Of a stretch of DNA of 64,000 nt, positions 1-9,079 are shown in pieces. The stretch is from Torymus aiolomorphi (taxonomy: Eukaryota > Arthropoda > Insecta > Hymenoptera > Torymidae). Where the stretch lies: positions 117,153,321 to 117,217,320 of the forward strand of contig CM070877.1 in NCBI GenBank assembly GCA_036365515.1. The letters are read 5' to 3'. Both the position numbers and the translations under genes were made by a program. The notes beneath the pieces were generated by a model, which was not told the DNA's origin, searched no databases, and saw only the letters and a list, made by a program, of their open reading frames with translations. Positions within the stretch are counted from its first letter, which is position 1. Every line of letters starts with the position of its first letter.

Positions 1-309
1 AAAAGTTTTTATTTTTGAACATATAGTCTGAGAAACCCATTCCGTAGCTAAAAGAGTTATTACTAATATTTGTCATTAAAAATATTACTTATGTCGACTG
101 CAACTTACTATCAACTGATGAGAATTTTTCCATCGGTCTTACAGTCTTATAAATTAAATTAAAATAATTAATATTTATGGCAGTCAGATTGCCCTTGTTT
201 ATAATCACCTCCGCCGAATATGAAATAAAAACTTAATTAAAAACCTGGAAAAAAAAACTTTATTAGCAAAGGACTATCTGACTGCCCCCCACCACTAAAT
301 TACCCAATT

Positions 310-350
310 GCCCAACGTTTCGAGCCCGCTCCGGCTCCTCCTCAGGGACT
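310..350 (-). ncRNA. Hammerhead ribozyme-like motif of PLE copy 1
   Basis: Read on the minus strand, CTGAGGA (345-339) is followed by a GAGCC/GGCTC stem and then GAAAC (321-317). This matches the CUGANGA - stem II - GAAA core of hammerhead ribozymes. PLE retroelements are known to carry such motifs with a minimal stem III next to the ORF. The motif lies about 110 nt downstream of the PLE ORF end, and the same core recurs in the second PLE copy at 48.28 kb. Stems I and III were not fully modelled, so self-cleavage is inferred. Confidence 0.55.
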
Positions 351-460
351 GAAATGAAACCCGCGATACACCTCCTTATATACCCATACCCACTTATTTA
401 CTCTTACCCCCACCACCATCCACCTTCCCCTCTCCAACTTTGCATTCTCACTTAAATTAA

Positions 461-1420
461 TTAAGAATGATAAATGTTATCTAATTTACTTGACTCTACC
501 ATTAAATTTACATTATTCCGATTCCTTAGAATGTGAATACTTTCAAGGCTTTCCCTTTTATATTTATTCTTAATCCCTTGTTCCAAAATATCCACACTCC
601 CAAAATCGAAAGAATGCAAACTATTTAAACAATGTTCTTTCAAACGCGATGTAAAATTTGTACTGCGTAAACTATATTGATGTTCATATATTCTCTTCTT
701 CAAATATCTACCCGTTTGACCAATATAACGTCCATTACAATCCCTACAATTAATTTTATAAACTACTCCCGATTTTAAACCTTTATCATCCTTGTCTTTA
801 CAATTACTAAATAACCTTTCTAAATTATTATCGTTTCTAAAGAAAACTTGAATATTATGTTTACTAAAAACCCTTCTAATCCTTTCCGACAAACCTCTAA
901 CATATGGTAAACTAAAAAAAGCGTTCTTTCCACTTCTATTCCTTGTTTGATTATCTACCCGCTTCTTCAATCCACGATTATAAATTTCCCACACTCTCTC
1001 ATCAATCATTTTATCAATAAATTTTACCGGATAACTATTCTTAATAAATGTTTCTCTAACTAAACTTAAATTCTTTTTCCTAAAATCTTTATGTGACAAT
1101 TTAATCGCTCTGTCAATGACACCTTTGATTGCACCTGTCTTGTTTCCGAATTGGTGGTGAGAATCAAAATTTAAAAATCTACCTGACCATGTAGGTTTTC
1201 TATACCAACCTAATTTCACTCTATTACTATTATCTCTAATGACTCTAATATCTAAAAAACTCAATTGATTATCTGACTCGACCTCTTTTGTGAATTTAAT
1301 TCTATCATGGATAGAATTAAACACATCCACCATATCATCCACAAAACGTTCAGGTACAACTGCAAAAATGTCATCAACATATCTTTTAAAAATAATTGGC
1401 TGAAAAACCAACTTAGACAA
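461..1420 (-). pseudogene. Penelope-like retroelement: 3' half of RT plus GIY-YIG endonuclease
   Basis: The 319-residue open stretch starts at the RT catalytic motif (RYVDD near residue 14) and runs through the RT thumb into a C-terminal GIY-YIG-type endonuclease. Residues around 220-245 show GVVY, a CRDC metal-binding pair and RYIGQTGR. This order (RT then GIY-YIG) defines Penelope-like elements. The upstream RT palm is not in frame here, and the first residues look like a decayed join. N-terminal PLE sequence in the same orientation lies beyond the Polinton at 12.63-13.63 kb. A near-identical copy on the plus strand is at 47.47-48.53 kb. The element is broken and non-autonomous. Confidence 0.85.
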
Positions 1421-2069
1421 AGCATCACGTAGCTAATACATTTCATGTTCTCTCGACGTATTTTAACGTGCATTTACAGAATGAATGCTTTGTGTGGAAT
1501 TTTCCACAATCGGAAACATTAATCAGCTAAAGTTTCTATACATCCATGTATCCATTCATTATTGAATACCAGTAGAATATAACAGAACATTCCTACACGG
1601 AGAAAAATTCGGTGCAGCCCCTACCCTCGAGGTTTATGGGGAGTGCCGATTTGAGGTAGTGGGGGCTATACACTCAATCAGAGTAGCAGCTACCCCGAAC
1701 GGCGCGCCTCTTACACCGCTTCGGTATACTAGACAGCGTCTGTCCGTGCGAGATCAAGAAAAAGAGTACTTACTGCACCGAAAAAGTATAGCCTTTGCGC
1801 CGGATAGTGGGGAGTAGATGCTGCGCGAGTAAAATGCGCAACAGCAGCGCCTTTTCCGTGTAGTATTGCAATTGCTCATATCACAACTGCGAATATAAAG
1901 GAGTTTAAATATGCTACGAAATGTTATTATGTTAAAACAATTTGTACGATCTAATTTAAAAAATGTGATGATTACATGAGAATTAAGAAACGTAGTTCAT
2001 ATTAAATGAAATATTGAACTCCACAAAATTTCTAACGAACTACAATTTTTTTTTTCAATAATAAATTCT
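1421..2069. other. Left flank between PLE ORF and Polinton
   Basis: Apart from the MITE at 1596-1861 I see no gene. If the Polinton split one PLE copy, this flank should hold the central RT motifs, but I cannot find them. The PLE was therefore either already rearranged or two PLE pieces lie close together. Confidence 0.4.
1596..1861. mobile_element. MITE with CACGGAGAAAAA ends (copy A)
   Basis: The element begins CACGGAGAAAAA and ends in TTTTCCGTG, flanked by TA on both sides. The interior is GC-rich compared with its surroundings. The ends match those of elements at 6219, 17741, 27937, 56740 and 61669. No coding sequence is seen. Confidence 0.6.
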
Positions 2070-2075
2070 ATCAAC
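2070..2075. repeat. Polinton target-site duplication, left (ATCAAC)
   Basis: ATCAAC directly precedes the first base of the terminal inverted repeat and recurs exactly after its last base at 12628-12633. A 6-bp duplication is the length produced by Maverick/Polinton integrases. Confidence 0.85.
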
Positions 2076-3138
2076 AGTAGGTAAGCTAGGAGAGTTCTGC
2101 CCCGGTCTTATACATGGGCAGTATATCTATATATAGTATTTCCCCTAGACACCACTGCGCATGCGCGTACTTTCCCGCGTTGGATTCAAATATCTGCGCA
2201 CACTGATTTCTGTAATTTGAGACGGTCTTGTTGGGATAGTATATCTATAGTTTTCCCCAGATACTACTGCACGTACCCCCTACCCGCGACACCCTCGTGT
2301 GATTCACATTATCTCGTTCTCTCGTGTAAGATATACATGAGCACTATATATATGTGTATCTGTGTGTGTGAGTGTGTGTATATGTGTGTTTGTGTGTGTG
2401 TGTGTGTGTGTAAAAGAATGTATCATCATCTTGATACACATTAACTTCTAATGAACATATATTGATGCCCACGTATATGCAATTCGTTATCTACTCCCCA
2501 TCCCTCCCACCCCCATAACCGATTTGCGGTGACGTCATTAAATATTACGCCACCGTATTAAATATTGCGCCACCGTATTAAATATTGCAAAATATTACAC
2601 CTATGTGTGTGTGTCTGTACACATTAACTTCTAATGAACATATATTGATGCCCACGTATATGCAATGCGTTATATACTTCCCATCCCTCTTCCCCTACCC
2701 CGATTTGCAATGACATCATTAAATAGTACGCCACCCTGTTAAATATTGCAAAATATTACACCATATGTGTGTGTGTGTGTGTGTGTATGTGTGTGTGTGT
2801 AAAAGAATATATCATCATCTTGATACACACTAACTTCTAGCGAACTTGTATTGATGCCCACGTACATGCGTTATCTATCGCACCTCCTCTTTGTTCCGAT
2901 ATTCGCACCGTGCGATTCTTGGAACTCGAGAGTATTTCAATTGCACTCTCCTTATACACTCTCTTTTGTTTTGTCTTATAAAATTTAGGATTATTAATTT
3001 GTTAATAACAATTTTATTTGACAATGTCAATGGGTATATGGCCCGATAATTACATCTCATGAGGAACCAAAAATTTCATTATTTTTTCGATATCTTGAGC
3101 CGTTTACAAGATATAGAATGAAATTGATTTTAGCATGA
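2076..3138 (+). repeat. Left terminal inverted repeat of the Polinton
   Basis: It matches the complement of 11619-12627 with small indels, mainly in GT runs. Inside, a block of about 150 bp (CATTAACTTCTAATGAACAT, then TGATGCCCACGTATATGCA, then a C-rich stretch and GATTTGC) recurs at about 2440, 2622 and 2823, separated by (GT)n tracts. Confidence 0.93.
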
Positions 3139-3317
3139 CAAAAAAAGTTAGCTTTAAGTCCCTATGATGATAAGCGATACTTAATACCTGGGGAAACAGA
3201 TACTTTACCTTGGGGCATTATAAAACTATTGAAATTAATGAAGATTGATTGTAAATGTAGGTTTATAAATAAAAGAATTTATCTTATATATACATCACAT
3301 GTTTATTTATTTAACCT

Positions 3318-4415
3318 TTACATATATGATTTGCTTATCCAACTATTGTGTGAGTTATCAAACCCTAACCATTTAACATAAATCTTATTTCCACTCTTCT
3401 TAAGCACCTTCTCCACAAGGTAGACATCTGGATATTTAGCTTTGAGCAGTTCTTGTTCGTAGAAACCACCGGCAATGGGTTGATCTCGATAGTCTTTTAG
3501 TTTGTAGGTAACTGGATTAGTAGCCATCACTTGACTTATTGTAAAAATTTCTGTTGACCAATTAGGTGTATAACCCTTCTCAAATACTTGCTTTATCTTA
3601 CTAACTCTTACTGTATCTCCAATCTTAAATTTTGGCTTTTTCATTATTTTAGCCTGTTGAGCAAACTTCGCAAGTACTCCTGCCTCATTGGCCAATGTTA
3701 TATCTTTAGGCTCCATTCCAGCGGTGCGATATTTGCTGTTATTGTACTCTTTTAGCAAATTGGACAAGATATCAAGCCACTTATACTTCCCACGCAAGCT
3801 GAATTGCATCCACATCTTCTGCTTAAGGGTGCGATTGAAACGTTCACAAATATATGCTTTGAGATTACTGTATGTCGAATAGAGATTAATTCCATATTGT
3901 TGCATGAGACTTTGAAATATAGCATTTTAAAATTCTTTGCCTCGATCGGTCTGTAAATTTGTTGGTTTGCGCCCCTGCTGCAAGATAGACTCCATTGCTG
4001 CTGTGACATCACTGCCAGTCTTTTGCTTTACCGGAACAGCTCATGCATACTTGGAGAATACATCGATGACAGTGAGCATATATCTATAGCCATTGTTTTC
4101 TCGAGCATAAAGCTGCATCTCCACTAGATCGGCTTGCCATGTCTCATCCAAGCCACGTACAATAAACTTGCGTCGTCGATAATTTCGACGTGCAGGCTTA
4201 TGAAGCTCTTTAACCACTTGCTTCTGCATGACCTTCATTCTGAATTATTGAAATCTTTTGTAATTTTGTCGTTCAGGTAAGGAAAAAGTATTAGAAGAAA
4301 ATTTATTTCTAAAATTTTTCCACTGTGATTCGTTCTTTTGTTTATCTTTTTGACTATTGTCAGAAAGTTTTGTATATGGTATATTGCTGTTCGTAGTACT
4401 ATTTGATTTATCCAT
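3318..4415 (-). pseudogene. Polinton integrase (DDE, C-terminal chromodomain), three in-frame stops
   Basis: Reading one minus-strand frame from the ATG at 4415-4413 gives about 365 codons. The N-terminal ~55 residues are polar. The retroviral-type core follows: the first Asp in WQADLVEM, the second in LQTDRGKEF and the Glu in AYICERFNRTLK, as expected for a D,D,E integrase. The C-terminal ~35 residues (VYLVEKVLKK, then YVKWLGFD, then SWI) form a chromodomain, typical of Polinton integrases. In-frame stops lie at 4247-4245 (TAA), 4043-4041 (TGA) and 3929-3927 (TAA), with no frameshift between the pieces. It is the last gene of the leftward block, about 180 bp from the left TIR. The enzyme would integrate element DNA into the host chromosome, but this copy cannot make a full-length protein. 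Confidence 0.9.
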
Positions 4416-4463
4416 TCTCGACGAGTGCTGGAACGATACTGTGATAAATTTATAATTGGAGAT

Positions 4464-4472
4464 CTATTTATA
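4464..4472 (-). promoter_or_regulatory. Possible TATA box of the integrase gene
   Basis: The minus strand reads TATAAATAG about 49 nt upstream of the integrase ATG, in the short gap between the fibre-like gene and the integrase gene. The spacing suits an independent Pol II promoter. The call rests on motif and position only. Confidence 0.4.
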
Positions 4473-4485
4473 AGATTTTACTCCT

Positions 4486-4872
4486 TCAACTACTTGCTGC
4501 ATCTTCTAAGCTCTGAATTACAGACTGTATTTTTGAAAATTTTGCATCCATTTCATCCATTTCATCTCTGTGAGCCTCAATAATAACATCTAAATCGTCC
4601 AAATCTGGTCTTAATTTAGCAGTTACTTCATACAAGCTTCTGATTTCCATTTTAACTATGCGCTGTACAGTATCCAAATTAACAGCATCACCTAATTGGG
4701 TAGGCTCGGTAACGTTACATAATCTCTTACCGTCAATGTCGTATTGTCCGTCAGAAGTTACTTTGAAGCCAACACCCGAAGGACCACGACTACCTTCAGT
4801 ACGCTCGAGATTACATCCGAATACATCGACACTCATGTTGCAACTGACTGCAATACCATCGAGTTCAATCAA
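4486..4872 (-). CDS. Polinton fibre/spike-like protein (candidate)
   Basis: The open frame has 128 codons, but its first codon is TTG (4872-4870). The first ATG in the frame is 12 codons downstream (4836), so the start is uncertain and an ancestral ATG may be lost. Residues about 45-70 (YDIDGKRLCN, TEPTQLGDAV, NLDTVQ) resemble the motif at shaft-head junctions of phage tail fibres, where a strand, a turn and a D-A-V/A-T segment recur. The C-terminal half is acidic and heptad-like, probably a coiled coil. The frame overlaps the end of the upstream PPP1R15-like gene by 4 bp. I infer a trimeric surface or fibre protein, but no homologue is certain. It could also be a scaffold. Confidence 0.55.
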   Translation of the reverse strand: MIELDGIAVSCNMSVDVFGCNLERTEGSRGPSGVGFKVTSDGQYDIDGKRLCNVTEPTQLGDAVNLDTVQRIVKMEIRSLYEVTAKLRPDLDDLDVIIEAHRDEMDEMDAKFSKIQSVIQSLEDAASS

Positions 4873-5075
4873 TTTATACTCAAATATGTATAATATTTAT
4901 GTACGAGCACAGGCGTAATAATTTCAGATAGTCTCTGAATTCGTATTCGAAAACGCTCTCGATCACGTGCTAGCTGTTCCGATTTTCCATGACGTGCAGC
5001 TCGACTGGCATAGGGCCACACCTGCATCACATGAATAACTGGTTTAGCATCAAAGTGAACTCTCTTCAAAGACAT
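4869..5075 (-). CDS. PPP1R15 (GADD34/ICP34.5/DP71L)-like protein, 68 aa
   Basis: The ATG is at 5075-5073, one base after the stop of the upstream 309-codon gene. The stop overlaps the fibre-like frame. Near the N-terminus is KRVHF, which fits the R/K-V-x-F docking motif for protein phosphatase 1. About 12 residues on come W, A and RAARHG, then EQLARDRERF and an RI pair. This order and spacing match the conserved core of PPP1R15 proteins, whose second segment recruits eIF2-alpha. Cellular members (GADD34, CReP) and viral members (herpes simplex ICP34.5, African swine fever virus DP71L, some poxviruses) direct PP1 to dephosphorylate eIF2-alpha and restart translation. The Trp that often precedes the EQLARDR-type segment is Ser here. 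The frame is intact although neighbouring genes are broken. Inferred role: countering host translational shut-off by eIF2-alpha kinases. Other than PPP1R15-like I have no alternative that explains both motifs. Confidence 0.85.
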   Translation of the reverse strand: MSLKRVHFDAKPVIHVMQVWPYASRAARHGKSEQLARDRERFRIRIQRLSEIITPVLVHKYYTYLSIN

Positions 5076-5076
5076 C

Positions 5077-6006
5077 TTAATGTATATAACCTGCTTCTTT
5101 GAGTTCTTCAATGATTGAATAAATCTCATTTGTGTGGCTCTGATTGCCGGCTTCCAGTTCAGCCAAGAGTAAGCGAAGACGATCAACTAATTTGTTAGGA
5201 TCATCCCAGTATACATAGTCCATACGCATACCTTTTCTTGCAATCTTATATTTAGGTAAGAGGTCTGAGTCACTAACATTTCTGTTTATTGATTTATCGA
5301 AATAGGGACCTATGAAGTCCTTATATTTGTTACTGTTACTCTTATGCAGAGGTTGAGTTTCACTATAATTTCTTCTAAAAGCATTCGTCACTTCTACGAT
5401 TTTTCGATAATTTTCAATATCATTGGAACCTATGTGCATCAAGTCAGGTTGCTTCTGAAAGAGCAATTGAAGTAAACCTGCTGTTTTTAGATAGTTTACA
5501 TTTTGAACTTTCACATAAGTTTTTGTAAAATCTATAGGTGAGTCACCAATTTTCATTAAATTATCTTCTATTCGTATCCCATAGATATTATCGAGTGAGT
5601 TGGGGCGTTTTTCTATGGTCTGTAGGTAAGTTTGTTTAACAAATTCTGTTTCTTCGTCATCATAATCCTGTCCGCTTTCAGCTGTTTCAAATGATGCGTC
5701 TACTCTTTTAGTCTTTACAGTTTCATCAAGATCACTTTGTGATTCCTCTTCATCTTCATTATCTGAGCTAAGTTCTTGAACATAACTTTTTGCTCCTCTT
5801 CGGTCTTTTTTTTTTTTTACTTTCTTTTTCTCTGTTTGTGCAGCATCAACGAGTTTTTCAAGTGGACTTGCAATAGGCTTAAATGTTTCCCCCAACACCT
5901 TTTCTATATCTGTATCTTGCCTCAACTGCTTGTACTTTCGCTTAATTGCTTCTCTCGATTTTACAATTTGATTGAGAACGTTTTCCTCTTGCTTGAGGTG
6001 TGTCAT
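5077..6006 (-). CDS. Conserved Polinton protein of unknown function, 309 aa
   Basis: The frame is intact from the ATG at 6006. Residues 1-35 are charged and heptad-like (coiled coil), followed by a lysine run (KKKVKKKKDRR near 60-70) that looks like a nuclear localisation signal. An acidic serine-rich linker spans about 75-120, and a folded C-terminal half contains KYKDFIGPYFDK near 230 and YVYWDDPNKLVDRLRLL near 265. I recall the same C-terminal block in many insect Polinton loci, but its function is not known to me. The gene lies directly downstream of the ATPase and one base upstream of the PPP1R15-like gene, so the three may share a transcript. It could be a DNA-binding core or scaffold protein. 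Confidence 0.75.
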   Translation of the reverse strand: MTHLKQEENVLNQIVKSREAIKRKYKQLRQDTDIEKVLGETFKPIASPLEKLVDAAQTEKKKVKKKKDRRGAKSYVQELSSDNEDEEESQSDLDETVKTKRVDASFETAESGQDYDDEETEFVKQTYLQTIEKRPNSLDNIYGIRIEDNLMKIGDSPIDFTKTYVKVQNVNYLKTAGLLQLLFQKQPDLMHIGSNDIENYRKIVEVTNAFRRNYSETQPLHKSNSNKYKDFIGPYFDKSINRNVSDSDLLPKYKIARKGMRMDYVYWDDPNKLVDRLRLLLAELEAGNQSHTNEIYSIIEELKEAGYIH

Positions 6007-6028
6007 ATTGTCTGATGAACAATTGAAA

Positions 6029-7068
6029 TCATACTAATCGGTTTTGCTTTGGGGCAGCTATATTTATAAGAAATTGAGCGAACCCCTTTCTATATCGACC
6101 ACTACCAAGTGCCCTCTCTTTGTCGATAACAAGGAATCCATACTTATCATTATTCCAGCAACTTGAACACAAATCTCTAAATTGAGCATATGACATATCT
6201 GTGTTTAAGTGATCATTACACTGAGAAAAAAAGAAGGCGTAATGTGCCGCAATCTTCTGTAAACAGAGCCGAAACGGTGGGGCAATGGAGGTTAGGCAGT
6301 ATAAGCTACCGACTGATGCTGACACTACCGACTCGCGGGGTAGAAATTACCGAAGCGCGGAGGTAGCGCCTCTTATGTTTTGGCTGGTGAAACAGTTGCT
6401 ACCGAAAAGTGCGGTAAAGATTGCGGACAGTGCGGTAAATATTGCGGACTACGTTGCAATCACAACCTAAGCGGGCTTCGGCTATTCCCCCACGCCGCAC
6501 TTCGGCACATATGGCGTATTTTTTTTCTCAGTGTATATACATGCTTTAAATTTATATCATCTTGTCGAAATAATACTAACAAATTAACATTATCTCTTAT
6601 TAGATGCTTTGGAATGTGAGCATAAGATTGACATAGATAGAAGCAGTCCACATTTTTGTGTCTTCCCATACAAAAGAAATTTTTAATGTTTTCTTGTTTC
6701 TCACATGCTACATCATCAAATATGATAATTGAATTTGGAAGTACATCTTCTATTGATATTACTTCATCATGATCCTTGAATGGGAAATACTTAATTCCAT
6801 TTATAGGCTTCAAGAGAAGCTTGAGAAATTTGTACTTGGGCTGTTCCAGTGATTTTGAGTAAACATATACATTTTCAAATTTTAATCCACTAGGATGAGT
6901 AATGAGTGAGAGTAGAGCGTTTGTTTTGCCACAGTTTGATGGACCACAGAATACAGCTCTAATATTATTGGGAAGTAATTCTCCATGACGTCTTTTTGAT
7001 TTTTGTTGCGTCATTAATTTATCAAAATTCACAACAGGTAGTTTAACGTGTTGCTCCTTAAACTCCAT
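6029..7068 (-). pseudogene. Polinton A32-like packaging ATPase, split by a MITE
   Basis: The likely start is the ATG at 7068 (MEFKEQH); an open extension to 7188 is not needed. Walker A is GPSNCGKT near residue 47 and Walker B is SIIIFDD near 118, as in the FtsK/HerA-type ATPases of Polintons and nucleocytoplasmic large DNA viruses, which pump the genome into capsids. The frame is open to about 6534, where a MITE (6219-6533) starts. On its far side the ATPase C-terminus resumes (NDHLNTDMSY, then SSCWNNDKYGFLVID) and ends at 6029. The first gene of the leftward block is therefore interrupted by insertion, and the C-terminal ~60 residues are separated. Confidence 0.9.
6219..6533. mobile_element. 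MITE (CACTGAGAAAAAAA ends) inserted in the packaging ATPase gene
   Basis: The element begins CACTGAGAAAAAAA and ends TTTTTTTTCTCAGTG, with TA-rich flanks. It is GC-rich inside, with iterated ACCGA and GTGCGGTAAA-type words. ATPase coding sequence is present on both sides, which fixes the boundaries to a few bases. It belongs with the other CAC(G/T)GAGA-ended MITEs in the window and entered after the Polinton had integrated, or while it was circulating. Confidence 0.8.
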
Positions 7069-7176
7069 GTTCAATGTTTGACGTCTCAAAAAAAAAACTA
7101 ACCTTGATCGTATATATACATCATACTTATATACATTTCCAGTTAGTATGTATTTATCCTCTGAGGTGTTAACATT
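7069..7176. promoter_or_regulatory. Divergent promoter region at the centre of the Polinton
   Basis: These 108 bp separate the divergent starts of the ATPase (minus) and the PLA2-like gene (plus). They hold TATATATAC (about 7110) and TTATATAC (about 7130) and no ORF. A shared early or late promoter is inferred from layout. Confidence 0.4.
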
Positions 7177-7985
7177 ATGATTGAGCATAAGCAGCGTAAA
7201 CGCAATATGCGTAAAGGTCGAGGCTTAGTCAATACAGTCATCAATAAACTTCCATTTGAATTACATCTGCCTGGCTATCAATATTGTGGACCTGGAACTA
7301 AACTTGCAAAGCGTCTTGCTCGAGGTGTCCCTGGAATTAATCCTTTAGACCAAGCTTGTAAAGAAAATGACATTGCCTACTCACGGAATCGAGAGAATGT
7401 TGAGGCTAGAAACGCTGCTGATAGACTATTAGCAGATAAAGCCTGGAAACGTGTTTTCGCTAAAGACGCAAGTATTGGTGAGAAAGCAGCAGGTTATACT
7501 GTAACAAACGCTATGAAATTAAAATCAAAGTTCGGTATGGGGCTGAAAAAGAGACCACTACACTCGCTAAAATAGTTAAAGCAGCCTCAAAACCGATTTC
7601 CCATAGTAGTGATTCACACAAGGTAATTCAAGCTGCATTGAAAAGTGCTCGAGATGCTGTAAAGATGGCTGGTGGTAAAGCTAAAGTACACATTCCTCGT
7701 GTACTACCAGTTCCACGAAAAATCGGTGGATTTCTACCTTTTTTGATTCCATTATTTGCGGGTCTAAGTGCAACTGGTGCACTGGCAGGTGGCGCTGGTG
7801 GCATAGCTAAAGCAGTAAATGATGCAAAAGCTGCTAAACGACAACTTGAAGAAAGTCAAAGACATAACAGTGCGATGGAAGCTATTGCTCTTGGTAAAGA
7901 TCTCTACCTTAAACCACACAAAACAGGTTATGGTATCCATCTTAAACCCTACAGCGGACGTGGCAAAAAAAAAACTTCGATGTAA
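7177..7985 (+). pseudogene. Polinton minor virion protein: parvovirus-like PLA2 domain plus pX-like domain, frameshifted
   Basis: The first frame (7177-7575, 132 codons) holds a parvovirus VP1-type phospholipase A2 core: HLPGYQYCGPGT (calcium loop) followed by PLDQACKENDIAYS (active-site helix). The catalytic His of the usual H-D pair is Asn here (AAT at 7366-7368), so activity is doubtful. A second frame, open from before 7540 to 7985, continues with a basic segment and a glycine/alanine-rich hydrophobic stretch (GGFLPFLIPLFAGLSATGAL) that recalls the membrane-active pX/mu region of adenoviruses. The ORF track start of that second frame (7638) is a TTG and the frame is open well upstream, so I read one gene with a frameshift near 7500-7560. 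Known role of such PLA2 domains: breaching the endosome during entry. Two separate genes is the alternative. Confidence 0.75.
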
Positions 7986-7987
7986 AA

Positions 7988-8344
7988 TTGATTCATAGAG
8001 CAGTGACTGACGCTGACTTGATAAAGTATGCTGGTATTATGCAAATTCCATACTTTCGAGGTGTATTCATGCGAAATACATTACTAGCAAAATGTCCACA
8101 TTACCGCGAATCAGAGATCGTTAATCTCGATGATGAAAGAGGACTTGGTGCACATTGGGTAGCCTATCGAAAACGAGGTAATCACGTTGCGTACTTTGAT
8201 AGTTTTAGAGACCTTCAGCCACCTATAGAACTTCTGGATTACCTGGGCGTTAGCACCGTAAAGTATAATCACGATAGATATCAAGATTATAACTCATACA
8301 ACTGTGGGCATCTCTGTTTAAAGTTTCTGAGTGAGGCTATATAA
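7988..8344 (+). CDS. Adenain-like cysteine protease of the Polinton
   Basis: This 118-residue frame has the adenovirus-protease layout: His in GAHWVAY (near residue 54), an acidic residue in YFDSF, and the Cys in YNCGHLCLKF near the C-terminus. Such proteases mature capsid proteins. The 5' codon is TTG (7988-7990) and the next in-frame ATG is at 8039, so the original start codon may be lost or the protein begins within what looks like conserved N-terminal sequence. The gene follows the PLA2/pX gene by 2 bp and precedes the minor capsid gene by 10 bp. No internal stop is present. Confidence 0.85.
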   Translation: MIHRAVTDADLIKYAGIMQIPYFRGVFMRNTLLAKCPHYRESEIVNLDDERGLGAHWVAYRKRGNHVAYFDSFRDLQPPIELLDYLGVSTVKYNHDRYQDYNSYNCGHLCLKFLSEAI

Positions 8345-8354
8345 AACGATGTAA

Positions 8355-9077
8355 ATGTTATACATAGTCAGTATTAATTATGCAGTTATGGGTGAATCAT
8401 TGATGCTAAGTTTATCTGGAACGTCATCTATACTAGAAACTCAATACTTTCCACCAATTGAACTCTTGGCAAATAAAAGATACGTTCTAGGATTGGTTGA
8501 ACTTTTAACCTTCAATTCAATATCTAATATTGATATCGGAAATAACAAGTTTTACGTCGGAGAAGAGATAGTGACATTACCGACAAGTAGCTGAGAGATT
8601 GAAGATATTGAGTGCCATCTACAGGAAATACTTACATCTAAAGGCATAGTACTCAGCCTTAAACCTAATAATAATACTCTTCGTAGTACTATAAAGTGCA
8701 GTCATACGATAGATTTTCAACCTGAAGATTCTATTGGAAGATTATTAGGTTTTACACAGCGTACTCTTTCAGCAAATATTACTCACGAATCAAATTTACC
8801 TGTAGCTATTCTCAAGATTAACGCTTTGCGATTTGAGTGCAACATTACAGCTGGAGCCTATATAAATGAACGGAAAGTACATACAATACACGAATTATTT
8901 CCAGCTGTTCCTCCAGGCTATAAGATCATTGAAATTCCAACACAAATTATGTATTTACCAATTACACTTCATACTATCGATTAGATATAATTGCGCATTG
9001 TCGATCAAGATGGAAACTTTGTGAATTTTCGTGGAGAAATTATAACAATTAGACTACACATCAAAGCAGCATCATAA
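8355..9077 (+). pseudogene. Polinton minor capsid (penton-like) protein, three in-frame stops
   Basis: One frame from the ATG at 8355 to the TAA at 9075-9077 (about 240 codons) encodes beta-rich sequence (SLSGTSSILETQYFPPIELL at the start; VDQDGNFVNFRGE near the end). I recall this as the single-jelly-roll minor capsid protein seen next to the protease in insect Polintons. The frame carries TGA at 8592-8594, TAG at 8982-8984 and TAA at 8988-8990, with no frameshift. It would form the capsid vertices. The assignment rests on position between protease and major capsid gene and on sequence character. Confidence 0.7.
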
Positions 9078-9079
9078 TT

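Noticed and set aside
4869..5186. 105-codon version of the PPP1R15-like ORF
   Set aside because: Its first 37 codons overlap the end of the 309-residue gene in another frame. The ATG at 5075, one base after that gene, fits the compact layout.
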